Source of the DNA: Adineta ricciae | Taxonomy: Eukaryota; Rotifera; Eurotatoria; Adinetida; Adinetidae | Length of the DNA stretch: 64,000 nt | Assembly (NCBI GenBank): GCA_905250025.1 | Contig: CAJNOJ010000197.1 | Span: 1-64,000 of the forward strand | Reading direction: 5' to 3' | Shown here: one piece after another, positions 34,780 through 44,509 of the stretch | Position numbering within the stretch: the first letter of the stretch is position 1 | Layout of the letters: every line of letters begins with the position of its first letter | Notes under the pieces: model-generated | What the model was told of the DNA's origin: nothing | Database searches by the model: none | Seen by the model: only the letters and a program-made list of their open reading frames with translations | Program-made: the position numbers and the translations under genes

Positions 34780-35742
34780 GCAAATCGAGATTATCACACG
34801 GGAATTCAACCATATTTTCTTTTACCAATTCGATTTTAATTCTACGATTTCTCTTTACGTTTCTGGGATAAAGCAGTTTATAACACTTGGTTTTACCTGG
34901 TGAACTAATTGAAGTTGTGAAAATCGAAGACGACGAAGAATCAATCAGCACATCATCCCGAAACTTTCTGACAATTTCTACTATACATATATTCTTCAAG
35001 AATTGAAAAAGTCCTCATATAAAACAACAATTAAAAGGAAAGTTCCAACGTTTGATCTATTCGATGTATTCTTCTCATTGATACCTCTACTCGCACACAT
35101 TATTTAGTATTGTATAGTTCAATCTTCATGTGAGTCACACATAAATGGTGGAATCGGATGGAATTGTTATTCTTATCGAATTTATAATTATGTTTTCACT
35201 TCATTCACGAGTTTTTCTTATACATATATTTTAAAATTGCTTCTCATTCGAGAGAAACTCAAATATGGTATTCCGCTTGTTCAAAGAAAACACAAATAGA
35301 GAAGAATCTGTGCGACATTTGTGTTTTATTTCTCTCTAATTTCTTCAACAATAACTTTTATATTTGTCGGAGAAATTTGAGTAACTTTGATCGATACCGA
35401 CCGGATAACGAGATCAATATCGACAAATGGCCTTTGAAGAAGTTGATGTCCAAGACGACTGTCTAATGGAAACATATAATGGTATCAATGACAGTAAGAG
35501 ATATCGGAAACTAGAAGAAAATGTAATTCCGTACTTTACGCCTACGATGCTGAGCTGGAGTTAATGGACATACAAAGTCCTCGTCGAGGCATCACTTCTT
35601 GGAGTTCAAACCGTAAAAGGCTTTTGTCGACGCACCGAGCTTTTGCTCACACCCACCCTCACCCTCAAGAGATCCAAATGCATATTTTCAAAGAATTCTC
35701 AATTCACCAAAAATTGTTCATACAATATTAACATTAATTTGA
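34780..35742 (+). pseudogene. Decayed third copy of the membrane-protein array
   Basis: Homology to copy 2 begins at about 34785 (ATTATCACACGGGAATTCAA) and ends with the RDPxAYF-like tail and TGA at 35740-35742. Frames shift repeatedly and stops occur, for example the conserved AHTIWY helix reads AHII then TAG. Between about 35380 and 35665 the expected helix-coding DNA is replaced by roughly 285 bp of unrelated, more GC-rich sequence ending in a CACACCCACCCTCACCCTC stretch. The start codon region is also lost. Confidence 0.75.
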
Positions 35743-35972
35743 ATCATCTTTCACGTGAAAATCGATTTATTTCAATTTGACATTCGATTGAAAGATTATT
35801 TGAAATAAAAATTCCCTTTTGAACTTCATATCGATTATAAAATGTTCCAATTTTCTTCTCAAAATTCTATTTGAAATTATTTTTATATAAAAATTTGATT
35901 AAATGGTTTGCATATTCGAATGTTTATCCATATCGATTGTCCGAGCCAAGAGATATGCGAATACAACAACGA

Positions 35973-36571
35973 TTATCTAGAAAATAGTCGATTAAAAGTG
36001 ATTTCTACAAAAAATACTCTTACAGTTATGAGAAAACACGGAATGTAGATTAACAGAGTTATTGCAACAGTTAATGTTGAATATCTTTTCTTCGTATTGT
36101 CAACATTCGCTGATGAAATAAAGAAAAATATGAAATAAATCAGTATTCCAATACCAATTACACTAATAATAAAGATTCCAACAATAACAAACTAAAAGGA
36201 TTGAATAAATATGAATATTTATTCTTTTTAAATAAATTTACTATTCGTAAATATTTCACAGAACATCGATGAGCAGAGAAAAATCCAAATCCATAATAAA
36301 TAACAATTAGAAGAGCGATTAAAAGTTCAATTGTACGTCCAATATCATGTAAATATGCACCACGTCCGAAACCTGACAATGAAAGAGCCAAAACACCCAT
36401 TGTCAATACCTTTGAATAAAATTCAAGTTATTTTTCTTATGTTGAAAGTGAAGAATTTGAATTTACAAGAGATAATCCGAGTCCATACATAAAAAATTGT
36501 TGTAATCGTCGAATTTGACGATCTTCCATTCGTTGTATTGGTTCCATAACGAACACATTCATATTATCCAT
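35973..36571 (-). CDS. Small four-helix membrane protein, three exons
   Basis: Proposed minus-strand exons are 36467-36571, 36242-36409 and 35973-36191, with introns of 57 and 50 nt, all phase 0, giving 163 residues. It starts MDNMNVFVMEPIQRMEDRQI. Four hydrophobic segments follow: VLTMGVLALSLSGFG, IELLIALLIVIYYGFGFF, FVIVGIFIISVIGIGILIYF and TLTVAITLLIYIPCFLI. Both termini are probably cytosolic. The fold resembles small tetraspan proteins, but no family signature is visible. The in-frame joining of three hydrophobic exons with consensus splice sites supports a real gene, though each exon alone is short. Confidence 0.7.
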
Positions 36572-36991
36572 GTTTTAGACTTCGTTAATTTCAAATAATG
36601 ATGATGAAATCACGCGTTTTGTTCTTCTTTTGTTTCGAAGCAACTTGAATGAAAATCTTTGTTTTTTTTTCAATTCATCAGAATGTTTCTCTTCTCTGTT
36701 TGATGAAATTTTCAATGACTCAGAAAAACAAACAAACGACAAGCGAAAGAAAAAGAATCAAAATGAATCGAATGAAGAGAAAATCGTTGAAATATACTTT
36801 TATGAAATTTTCTTGGAATAGAAATACATTTTTTGTTAATGAAAAAGAATATTTGTGGAAAAGAAAACAAATAATTTTGTCTTTTTATCGAGATTGGACA
36901 TAGTTTTCGAAACAATAAATCCTTATAGAGCGAGATGAATTTTATACTTCAATGGAATTTGTACCATAGCTGATCAATTCGGCGGTTTCTC

Positions 36992-37740
36992 TTATATCAT
37001 AAGACTTTCTTCGAAAGTTTCAATGTCAAAATCATCTTCTTCAGACTCTACTAATTCAAGTTGAATAAAAACAGTACAGCCTTTTTTAAATACATAATGA
37101 TCAAGTTTCGATATACATGTGTCAGTTAAGATATGATCTACAAAAAATCTATTCTCATCATACGGAGATTGACGCGGCAATACTCTAATGTATAAGGATC
37201 TTCAGTATGATCATCCATTCCTTCAATGTGATAAATCAGAATCCACAGTTCAGTAGAATAGAATTGTATTTACAATTGTCGTGTGTTCCATTGTTCATTT
37301 ATCAACAATATATTTGTTGCCTTCTTTGATTCATAATCGAGGACATTTGCTTTGTTTATTACTGCTTATAGAAGAGTCAAAATACCATTAATTGACTGTT
37401 CGTAATGTTTTCTTTGATTAGATTGTCAACTGTCTCAACATCCATCAAGTTATGAACTACGATGATATCTCTGTTCGAAGTTTTACGTTATTCAATACTC
37501 GTCGAATGTAAAATTCGTCCAATAGACCTTAACGATTAATCACGATAATAATAACTGAAGATATATTCATCGTGATTTCTCTTCATAGAACTTCAGTCAC
37601 TTTTTGATCAATGACTTTCTATTTCTCTACGGTCGATACATTCGCACCAGAACTATCCAGAAACATGAGATATTTCGTCTGTTCTCTCCCTTTAATGATC
37701 GAAATTGGACAAATGAACAAAAGTCTCTGTTTTTAAATAT
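36992..37740 (-). pseudogene. Relic of a P-loop GTPase-like gene (tentative)
   Basis: Read on the minus strand, scattered frames give in order EQTKYLMFLDSSGANV, EITMNISSVIIIVIN, DEFYIRRVLNNVKL, RDIIVVHNLMDVETVDNLI and a final 62-codon ORF (36992-37180). The order of a DSSG motif, an II-V-IN strand and an IIVVHN strand resembles large P-loop GTPases of protists and rotifers, with stops and frame changes between pieces. It lies just downstream of three intact GTPase genes on the same strand. The identification is from motif order only. Confidence 0.4.
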
Positions 37741-37757
37741 TTGATTTCTTATTTTTT

Positions 37758-38061
37758 TTATTTGAACACAGAACCAAAATCACAACAAGTATCGTTTTCA
37801 ATCGAACATATGATCTGCTCTGAAGACATTAATTTACATAGATCATAAATTGCGTCATGTCGTTGTTTATTGTCAAATCTATAAACGAAACATCTGATGC
37901 AATATTCTGCGTATCAGAACAAATTTTACTTACTCAACTGTTAATGTAAATACTGACGTAGATTCTGTGTTAGTCTTCGAACTGATTGCACCGAGATTTG
38001 CTAAAGTTTGGGCAAGTTGATGTATCGCCTGCAGATCTAAATCATTCCGCTCAGAAACAAA
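37758..38061 (-). pseudogene. Orphan exon pair downstream of the GTPases
   Basis: Two pieces, 37934-38061 and 37758-37878, join across a GTAAGT...TATAG intron of 55 nt. They give about 82 residues (LDLQAIHQLAQTLANLG ... DAIYDLCKLMSSEQIICSIE) and a stop. There is no ATG, and the frame does not connect to the stop of the GTPase at 38081 through any usable donor. It could be the tail of a decayed cistron or an alternative 3' exon. No family is recognised. Confidence 0.4.
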
Positions 38062-38080
38062 CTTCAATGTTTAACAATAA

Positions 38081-38986
38081 TTATTTACGCTCGGAGTGAA
38101 GTGTAAATTTTAATTGATTTTGCGGCGTTCCAATAATTTCGGCATCATCAAAGATTCTTCCGTCTGAATTATTCATATTATTCGAAACGGCATATTCGGA
38201 CTCGAAACTGGAAATATCCAACAAACAATCGAGAAACGTTGAAGCACCCTCACGGAACGAATTGAACGTATCAACTGGCACATGAAGTAATCCACTTAAT
38301 TTCGATGACATTTTTTTCCAAAATGACGTATTTTGCGAGACTGTTCGAAACCATGCAAACATGAAATCTCGATTTAAACATTTGGCAATTCCAAAAATCA
38401 ATTCATTCACTCCCGACGGATCTTTTCTCACACCAAATTCTTCGTCCACGTATTCTCGACTATTGACCATTGTTACCAAAGCAACATTTCTATAATAAAT
38501 CACGCCATCTTCTTCAGTTGGTTTGATATTCGGATGAACACTCTGTACTAATCGTCGAAATTCATTGACGACAACTTGTCGATTTTTCCCTGCCCACATA
38601 TTCGTACAAACAAGTGCACAAAAGATATTCTTCTTATAACATTCCGACAAAAGCCATGCGACATGTTCCAAAATCGCGAATGATCCCGGCGATGCACAGT
38701 AGATCATACACAATGGCTGAGTTTGTTCGATTAATGTTGCCATGTACGATCGGACATCGTCTTCATTCCAAGATTCGATCCCCGGCGAGTCCCAGATGAC
38801 CGTTTCATGTACTGTTTTTCCATCTGTGCATTCGTAGGAATAGCGTTCGACGCTTTTGGATATGGAATTCAAACTCGCACTTGTTTTCGTTAATTTTCTC
38901 TGACAAATCGCATTGACCAGCGTACTTTTTCCTACACGTGCTGAACCACAGAGAAGAAGATTAGTTTGCCTTAAATTATCAACCAT
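38081..38986 (-). CDS. AIG1/GIMAP-like P-loop GTPase, gene 3 of the trio
   Basis: 301 residues from the ATG at 38986. The longer start at 39013 is rejected because its nine extra residues are encoded by the pyrimidine tract of a splice acceptor (ttctttttttttcag directly before ATG). P-loop is GSARVGKS at residues 14-21, and switch II is DSPGIESW. The strand before the expected guanine motif reads FCALVCTNMW, not the usual NKxD or TRKD, so base specificity is uncertain. A conserved MIYCASPGSFA block and a NELIFGI helix are shared with the two upstream paralogues. The C-terminal 60 residues are unique and acidic. GIMAP-like proteins act in immunity and membrane trafficking; the role here is inferred. 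Confidence 0.8.
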   Translation of the reverse strand: MVDNLRQTNLLLCGSARVGKSTLVNAICQRKLTKTSASLNSISKSVERYSYECTDGKTVHETVIWDSPGIESWNEDDVRSYMATLIEQTQPLCMIYCASPGSFAILEHVAWLLSECYKKNIFCALVCTNMWAGKNRQVVVNEFRRLVQSVHPNIKPTEEDGVIYYRNVALVTMVNSREYVDEEFGVRKDPSGVNELIFGIAKCLNRDFMFAWFRTVSQNTSFWKKMSSKLSGLLHVPVDTFNSFREGASTFLDCLLDISSFESEYAVSNNMNNSDGRIFDDAEIIGTPQNQLKFTLHSERK

Positions 38987-39013
38987 CTGAAAAAAAAAGA
39001 ATCGTTTATTCAA
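38987..39013 (-). promoter_or_regulatory. Intercistronic spacer with a strong 3' splice acceptor
   Basis: Only 27 nt separate the TGA of the upstream GTPase from the ATG of the next. They end in a nine-T run plus CAG immediately before ATG. There is no room for a promoter. This is the expected form of a trans-splicing site in a polycistronic transcript. Confidence 0.6.
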
Positions 39014-39817
39014 TCATAATTTTCGTTTTATTGCAATAAGAATAATTGGTATCAAACTTTTAATAATTTCTTTCCCATGTTCATCGTAAAATTCTTTTAC
39101 GACGGGTTTCGCAATTTCAAAAAAGTTCATCAGCTCCTCACGCATTGTCACCCAAAACGATTGATTCTCAGCAACTGTGTAACACCAGGCTGCAGCTTGA
39201 TCATTTTTTAACGAAATTAAAATCCCAAAAATCAGCTCATTGATTCCTTCAACATCTTTTCGAACACCCAATTCGGTATCTTCATAAAGAATACTATTGA
39301 CTGATGTACACAAAGCAACATCACCATAGAATCTAATTGGATTTTCATCTCGTGTCATGTGATGATAACGCGAAAGTAAAGAATGAAAATCTTCCATAAC
39401 ATGTTGACGTCGGGATGTCCCACTGGAATATTTATTTGTGCAAACCAAAGCACAGAAGATATTGGAACTAATACAAGTATCAACCAACCATTGTAATTGA
39501 TCCAACTTTGCAAATGAACCGGGAGAAGCACAGTAGATCATACAGAGTGGTTTACTTTCGTTCATTATTTTTGAAAAATATGAACGAACGTGTTGTTCAG
39601 TCCACGATTCGATGCCAGGTGTATCGTAAATTGTGATTTTGTATTGAACGGAACCGGCTTCGTCATCTCGATTAATCGTATATTTCTCCATTCGATCAGT
39701 TTGTGAACATAAACTTCCACTTGTTCGGGCAACTGGACGTCCGCAAATGGCATTCACTAATGTACTTTTACCCACACGGGCAGAACCGCAAACAACGATA
39801 CTAAATTCTTTCGACAT
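39014..39817 (-). CDS. AIG1/GIMAP-like P-loop GTPase, gene 2 of the trio
   Basis: 267 residues, single exon. P-loop GSARVGKS at 11-18, switch II DTPGIESW, the shared block MIYCASPGSFAKLDQL, and a G4-position strand CALVCTNKY. It ends in a hydrophobic stretch (IIKSLIPIILIAI) followed by KRKL, which looks like a C-terminal membrane anchor as in several GIMAP proteins. It starts directly after ttgtattgtag and 26 nt after the stop of the gene upstream. The high similarity of all three GTPases shows tandem duplication. Confidence 0.82.
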   Translation of the reverse strand: MSKEFSIVVCGSARVGKSTLVNAICGRPVARTSGSLCSQTDRMEKYTINRDDEAGSVQYKITIYDTPGIESWTEQHVRSYFSKIMNESKPLCMIYCASPGSFAKLDQLQWLVDTCISSNIFCALVCTNKYSSGTSRRQHVMEDFHSLLSRYHHMTRDENPIRFYGDVALCTSVNSILYEDTELGVRKDVEGINELIFGILISLKNDQAAAWCYTVAENQSFWVTMREELMNFFEIAKPVVKEFYDEHGKEIIKSLIPIILIAIKRKL

Positions 39818-39843
39818 CTACAATACAAATCAACAAAATTTGA
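39818..39843 (-). promoter_or_regulatory. Intercistronic spacer with splice acceptor
   Basis: 26 nt between the TAA of the upstream GTPase and the next ATG, ending ttgatttgtattgtag directly before ATG. It has the same architecture as 38987-39013. Confidence 0.6.
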
Positions 39844-40947
39844 TTAAACGACTTTCTCCTTCAAAAATCTTTGTTTTAAATACACTAAGAAATTCTCTGC
39901 AGTTTCGGATGGCGAACTCATTACAAGATTTTTCAAGTCTGCTATTCGTAATGTAAAAAATCCCCCCACTTTCTGACTGATTCTTTCCCAATAAGTTCGT
40001 CGATAGAGAACTGCATAACACCATCCAAGTAATTTCTCTTGATCGAGTGTTTCCATAATACTATGAATGAGTTCATCTATCCCTTGAACTGGTTTTCGTA
40101 GATCGGACAATTCCGGATCGTGATATTCGATTGAATTTACCATGGTACACAGTGCGCCATCGCCAAAGAAAGTCACTTTATGGGGATGATGAGGAGAATG
40201 TATCTGATTGGAGTATTTGTCGATTTTCTCGCCGAAGAAGACCAGTTCTTTTTGAAATTCTTCGATAACAACATGCCGTTGCATTCCTGACCACATATTT
40301 GTACAAACCAACGCACAAAAGATACTTTTCGATTTACAATACTCTAAAATCGAATGAAGTTGATTAAGTTTAGCGAATGAACCAGGTGATGCACAATAAA
40401 TAATACAAATGGGATCGGTTTTCTGAATAAAATCCGTCATACTCGTCACTCCACCGTTGTTATTCCAATCTTCAATGCCCGGTGTATCATAAAACGTGAT
40501 TTTAATTTGTTTACTCGATGAATTTTCTCTTGGTTTTATATTCAATGCAAACGGTTGAATTTCCTTCGTACAGGAATTGAGACTTTGACTTGTCTCTGCT
40601 TTTCCATTCCCATTGGTTAACGCATTGATTAATTGACTTTTACCAACACGCGGCGAACCAATAATAAGGATATTAAACTTAAGATTCTCCACCACATGGT
40701 TCACTTCTGATTGATAATATTTTTCACTTAACTTTTCTTGCACATGTCCTGCTTTATCATATAAACAATCAAATTTTCCTTTATCTACTCCGCGACATAA
40801 ATGCTCATTTCGAATTGAGAAGGATTCGCCACAACGGGAACAGAAAAATCCTTGAGACGACATCAAATCTAGACCACTGGGTTTTTTCGAGTGTGTAGCA
40901 ATGCATAATCTCAGTTTTCCAACTCTGTTTATACCATCACACGGCAT
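39844..40947 (-). CDS. AIG1/GIMAP-like P-loop GTPase with N-terminal zinc-binding motif
   Basis: 367 residues. The first 90 residues carry a CxxC...HxC motif (C36, C39, H49, C51) that could bind zinc. The GTPase domain then follows: P-loop GSPRVGKS at 97-104, DTPGIEDW, CIIYCASPGSFAKL and CALVCTNMW. It is the longest of the trio and lies first of the three in transcription order. Its start is 160 nt from the methyltransferase-like gene upstream, the widest gap in the run, so a separate promoter is possible. Its function is probably nucleotide-dependent oligomerisation or scaffolding, which is inference from the family. Confidence 0.8.
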   Translation of the reverse strand: MPCDGINRVGKLRLCIATHSKKPSGLDLMSSQGFFCSRCGESFSIRNEHLCRGVDKGKFDCLYDKAGHVQEKLSEKYYQSEVNHVVENLKFNILIIGSPRVGKSQLINALTNGNGKAETSQSLNSCTKEIQPFALNIKPRENSSSKQIKITFYDTPGIEDWNNNGGVTSMTDFIQKTDPICIIYCASPGSFAKLNQLHSILEYCKSKSIFCALVCTNMWSGMQRHVVIEEFQKELVFFGEKIDKYSNQIHSPHHPHKVTFFGDGALCTMVNSIEYHDPELSDLRKPVQGIDELIHSIMETLDQEKLLGWCYAVLYRRTYWERISQKVGGFFTLRIADLKNLVMSSPSETAENFLVYLKQRFLKEKVV

Positions 40948-41107
40948 ACTTTAAGTACTACTCCTCTATGATTATTTCATCATACGAAATAGATGTCGCG
41001 AGTGTCTCAAGGTAAAGTTGTTCGTTTTTATCTTGAGCTGATGAGAAAATTATAAACTAAGAAATCATAGTAAAATGTCAGGGAAACGGAGGGAGGAATA
41101 AACTAAG

Positions 41108-42190
41108 TTATTTCTTGTTTAATTGATAAACGGCATAAAATAGTTTCTGGAGATTCGAATTTCTCGGATAATCCAATTCAGCCAGGCGACGAAAACCGAC
41201 ATTTTCCAATTCTTCGTGCCATTTTTGTCGAGTGCGATATTGATTTGAACTTGTAATTTTAATAATTTCTGCCTTTTGCCTTTCCCAATTCGATGCGATG
41301 CCATTCGAATTATTTTCTAAATGAGCGAATTCGCCGATCTTTGCAATTCTCATAAATGCCTGAATAAAATTCAAATATTTATTTGTAATTGAATGTTCAG
41401 TTTCACAACCATGTTCACGAAGGATAAGATATCCATTTGAGCGTAAAATTCGAACAAATTCCAATAAAATCGAATGTAAAGCAGCAACGCGATGAAGCAC
41501 AACGAAACAAGTTATTAAATCCACACAATTGTCGACTAAAAGAGAAAAACAATGGGACAAATTCGATGGGAAATTTTTCCATACCGAGATGAATTTTTGA
41601 TTGAGCTAAATCAATATTCACATGTGTAAGACAATTATTGTGACTGTCGTAATCATTTCCACCGAAAATATCATTTTTATGTAATTGAAGGTATTCTCCA
41701 ATTTTGACAGTGATGAAACCATCGCGACAAATAAAATCGAAATAACCATGAATACATTTACGATCGATGACTTTGCCCATAGGAAACGCTTTTTTTAGAA
41801 TTAAATCTCGTGACCGGGGATTTTCGGGATCGAACATTGTTTGAATATCAGATAAACGTTTTTCTGATCGAGCTTGACTTTGCCATTTTTGAAGCGATTC
41901 TTTCGCACCTAAAAAAACTAGTCTGTTACTTTGAAAAACTCGCAATTTGAAATAGAAAAACCAGGTTGTTGTTCCAATTCTCGAATAATCAGATAGAGTT
42001 GATAAAGTTCATTGCTTTTGTTCGATCCAAGATTTAAAAGTTCCAAGGCAAGTTCTGTACTATTTCGTAGTCCATACAGTTTTCCCATGTATTTAAGCAA
42101 TGCATTACGATAGGAAATATTATTCCATAATGAAAATTCCACTTCACTCGATTCCATCCACTCAGTAAACTCCTGAGTTTTCATTGACAT
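41108..42190 (-). pseudogene. Decaying SAM-methyltransferase-like paralogue
   Basis: Co-linear with the methyltransferase at 42722-44447. The last intron (41536-41584) is in the same place and phase, giving a last exon of 41108-41535. Two lesions stand out. Motif I, DLGCGDG in the paralogue, reads DFICRDG, destroying the glycine loop that holds SAM. Near 41920-41945 the frame shifts: the stretch between the conserved Gly and the KW pair is 80 nt here against 75 nt in the paralogue, and the first frame ends in TAG. The motif LREHGC and the C-terminal part remain well preserved. It is either a young pseudogene or, if an unseen 22-nt intron exists, a catalytically dead protein. Confidence 0.65.
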
Positions 42191-42271
42191 TCGACAATCT
42201 ATTCAACGGATAAAATAGTACTAAAATCAGCTTTATGTGTAAAATGATCTTCACACAAATGCACTCAATTT

Positions 42272-42660
42272 CTAAACCTTACTATTTGTGACGTTTGATG
42301 TGGTACTTCGGTTTTCTTCTACAAACAATGTACGTTCTACTTGAATCTTATTTTCGCAGTCTGCATCATCATTCGCAACGCTCTTTGTTTGTATTGATGA
42401 TAAATTTTCTCTCGATAGAGTAACTATACTTTGACTTTGAAGGTCTATGCAGAACTTATTGGATAGAAAAGTCTTTCTTTCGCTAATCGATGGATTTTAC
42501 CCGAAATTTTCTCTTCTAAACTTTGAATTAGATTTCGATGAAGAAGATTTTCTTTTTGCAGATCTTGAATTTTCTCGTGAAGAACGCTGATTTGAATGAA
42601 TGCATCGTTTAACAAACTCCGCATCTCGTGAATTTCACTCGCATCGATCATTTTCGACAT
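42272..42660 (-). CDS. Small coiled-coil protein, two exons
   Basis: Exons 42501-42660 and 42272-42444 (56-nt intron, phase 1) give 110 residues. The first 55 residues form a heptad-rich coiled coil (LHEKIQDLQKENLLHRNLIQ). The rest is polar and probably disordered. The ATG lies 15 nt after caattttctttcag and 61 nt after the stop of the methyltransferase gene upstream, so it looks like an internal cistron. It could serve as an oligomerisation partner for its neighbours. No family is recognised. Confidence 0.6.
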
Positions 42661-42721
42661 GTCACGATGATTTATCTGAAAGAAAATTGTTCGATTCGTT
42701 TAATCGAAAAGCAAAACAAAA

Positions 42722-44447
42722 TCATTGTTTTTGATAAATTGAATAAAATAATCGTTGTGGATTGTTTCCTCGATAAAATAACGTTGCAAGAGGAGAAAAC
42801 CCGAAGTTGCTCAGCTTGTCATGCCATTGTTGACACAATTGATATCGAATTGTTTTCGTATACTGAAGAATTTCGGATTTTTGTTCTTTCCAATCAAGAT
42901 TTTCTTTATTTTGTTCATCGGAAATATTTGCGAATTCTCCGACACGTGAAATCATCATTATCGCATGAACAAAATGAAGATATTTCGTTGGTAATGATCG
43001 ACTATTATCACAATCATGTTCACGAAGAATTAAATATCCACCTGGTCGAAGAATTCGACCAATTTCCTTCACAGTTTTATCAATTTCTGATATATGATGA
43101 AACGTGACGAATGAAGTTACCAAATCCACTCGATTATTCGCTAAATTCAGAACACAACTCAATATTCCAGGAAAGAAAAACATTAATACGAACGAAGATC
43201 AATTTTCGATTGATTTGCATCGATTTGAACAAATGAAATCTTATCGAGTTGTCCTTTGAACACATCACCACCGAGAATATTTTCTTTATTTAAATGTAAA
43301 TATTCTCCAATAGCTGATGTGATCATTCCATCTCCACATCCAAGATCGAAATACGATTTAATCTTTTCACAATTGATTATTTCTGTTAAATTCAATGGAA
43401 AAACATCGAAAATACGGTTCTGCGATGAAGATTTCGGATTAAATTCGAAAATAACTTTCAAATCATTGATTCGACGAGTAATTCGAGATTTATCTTCCCA
43501 TTTACCAATCGACATTCGCGCTTCTAAAACACAAATTCCATAACACACAGTCAATTCCGTTAGATTCAAACCGTCTTTGTGTTTCGTCTCTTCAATTAAT
43601 CGATACAAAATATCCAAATCATCAGCTTCACCGACATTTTGTATAACTTGAGTAAATACTCGATACATATGAGCACCTTGGTCATAAATCCTTCCCAAAT
43701 ATGTTAATAACGCTTTTCGATATGTTTCATTTGACCAGAGCGATTCGTCTGATGACAATGAACACATCCAATCAGCAAAATCATCCTGTTTCTTCGTAGT
43801 TTTGTTCTCACGGCGATTACGACGACCTAAATTCGTCTATAAGATCATTTATTCGATGTGAATTTTCGATTTTGAAGAAAAAATACAAATGCAAGTTGTA
43901 CATGACGTTGCTGGTCGGATGAAATTGTGATTTGAAGATTTTTACGATTTCTATTTGGTGAATTCACATTGTTCGTTGAAGAATTGACTGAAAATTTTAC
44001 AAATTGAAGTTATTTATTGTTGAGAACAACTCACGTCTACGATTTGAATGATTGTTGGACTTCACTGGTTGTTTTTGTATTTGATTTTCTAAAATAAATT
44101 TAATCGAACTTTTTTATGATCTGAAAATGTTCACCATTCTGTTTTGAATTGATAGATGTTAATGAATAATCTATGATTTCCTAAATAAAAAGATGTTTTG
44201 TCTAATAAAATTACGATGAAAAACCATTTTCATACATAATCATTATCTGGAACTGATAATTGCATCGTCTAATATCATTCAAAATTCAAAATCATCAATC
44301 AAACAAAATCAATACTAACTGATGCATTTAATTCATCTTGATCATAATCATCCAACGCATGATTTACATTTATATTTGTACTAGAAGAAAATCAACGAAA
44401 TGAAATCATATTTTCATACATATTTCCTACTTTTGATGATTATTCAT
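42722..44447 (-). CDS. SAM-dependent methyltransferase, multi-exon
   Basis: Proposed exons on the minus strand: 44431-44447, 44320-44380, 44236-44268, 44135-44180, 44035-44088, 43946-43987, 43194-43826 and 42722-43140. All join in frame, giving 434 residues. The first 100 residues are polar and Arg/Asn-rich (NRNRRRNRRENK). The catalytic part has motif I DLGCGDG at 245-251, an acidic ILGGDVF strand, and the later ILRPGGYLILREHDC block typical of class I methyltransferases. The substrate is unknown; the basic N-terminal region would suit RNA. The last intron (53 nt) and the 119-nt intron 43827-43945 are the least certain. Alternatively the gene is fused to the Tudor gene upstream, since a 56-nt intron (44460-44515) would join them in frame. 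Confidence 0.65.
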
Positions 44448-44509
44448 AGGAAAAGAGAACTAAAATAATCAGAAAAGAATTTGTGGAAAACAAGATGAAC
44501 AATATCTAA

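Noticed and set aside
37600..37740. Von Willebrand A (MIDAS) reading of FLDSSGANV
   Set aside because: The following IIVIN and IIVVHN pieces fit a P-loop GTPase relic better, and no other VWA motifs are seen.
39004..39013. Upstream Met for the third GTPase (nine extra residues)
   Set aside because: The extra residues are encoded by the pyrimidine tract of a splice acceptor, so the ATG at 38986 is preferred.
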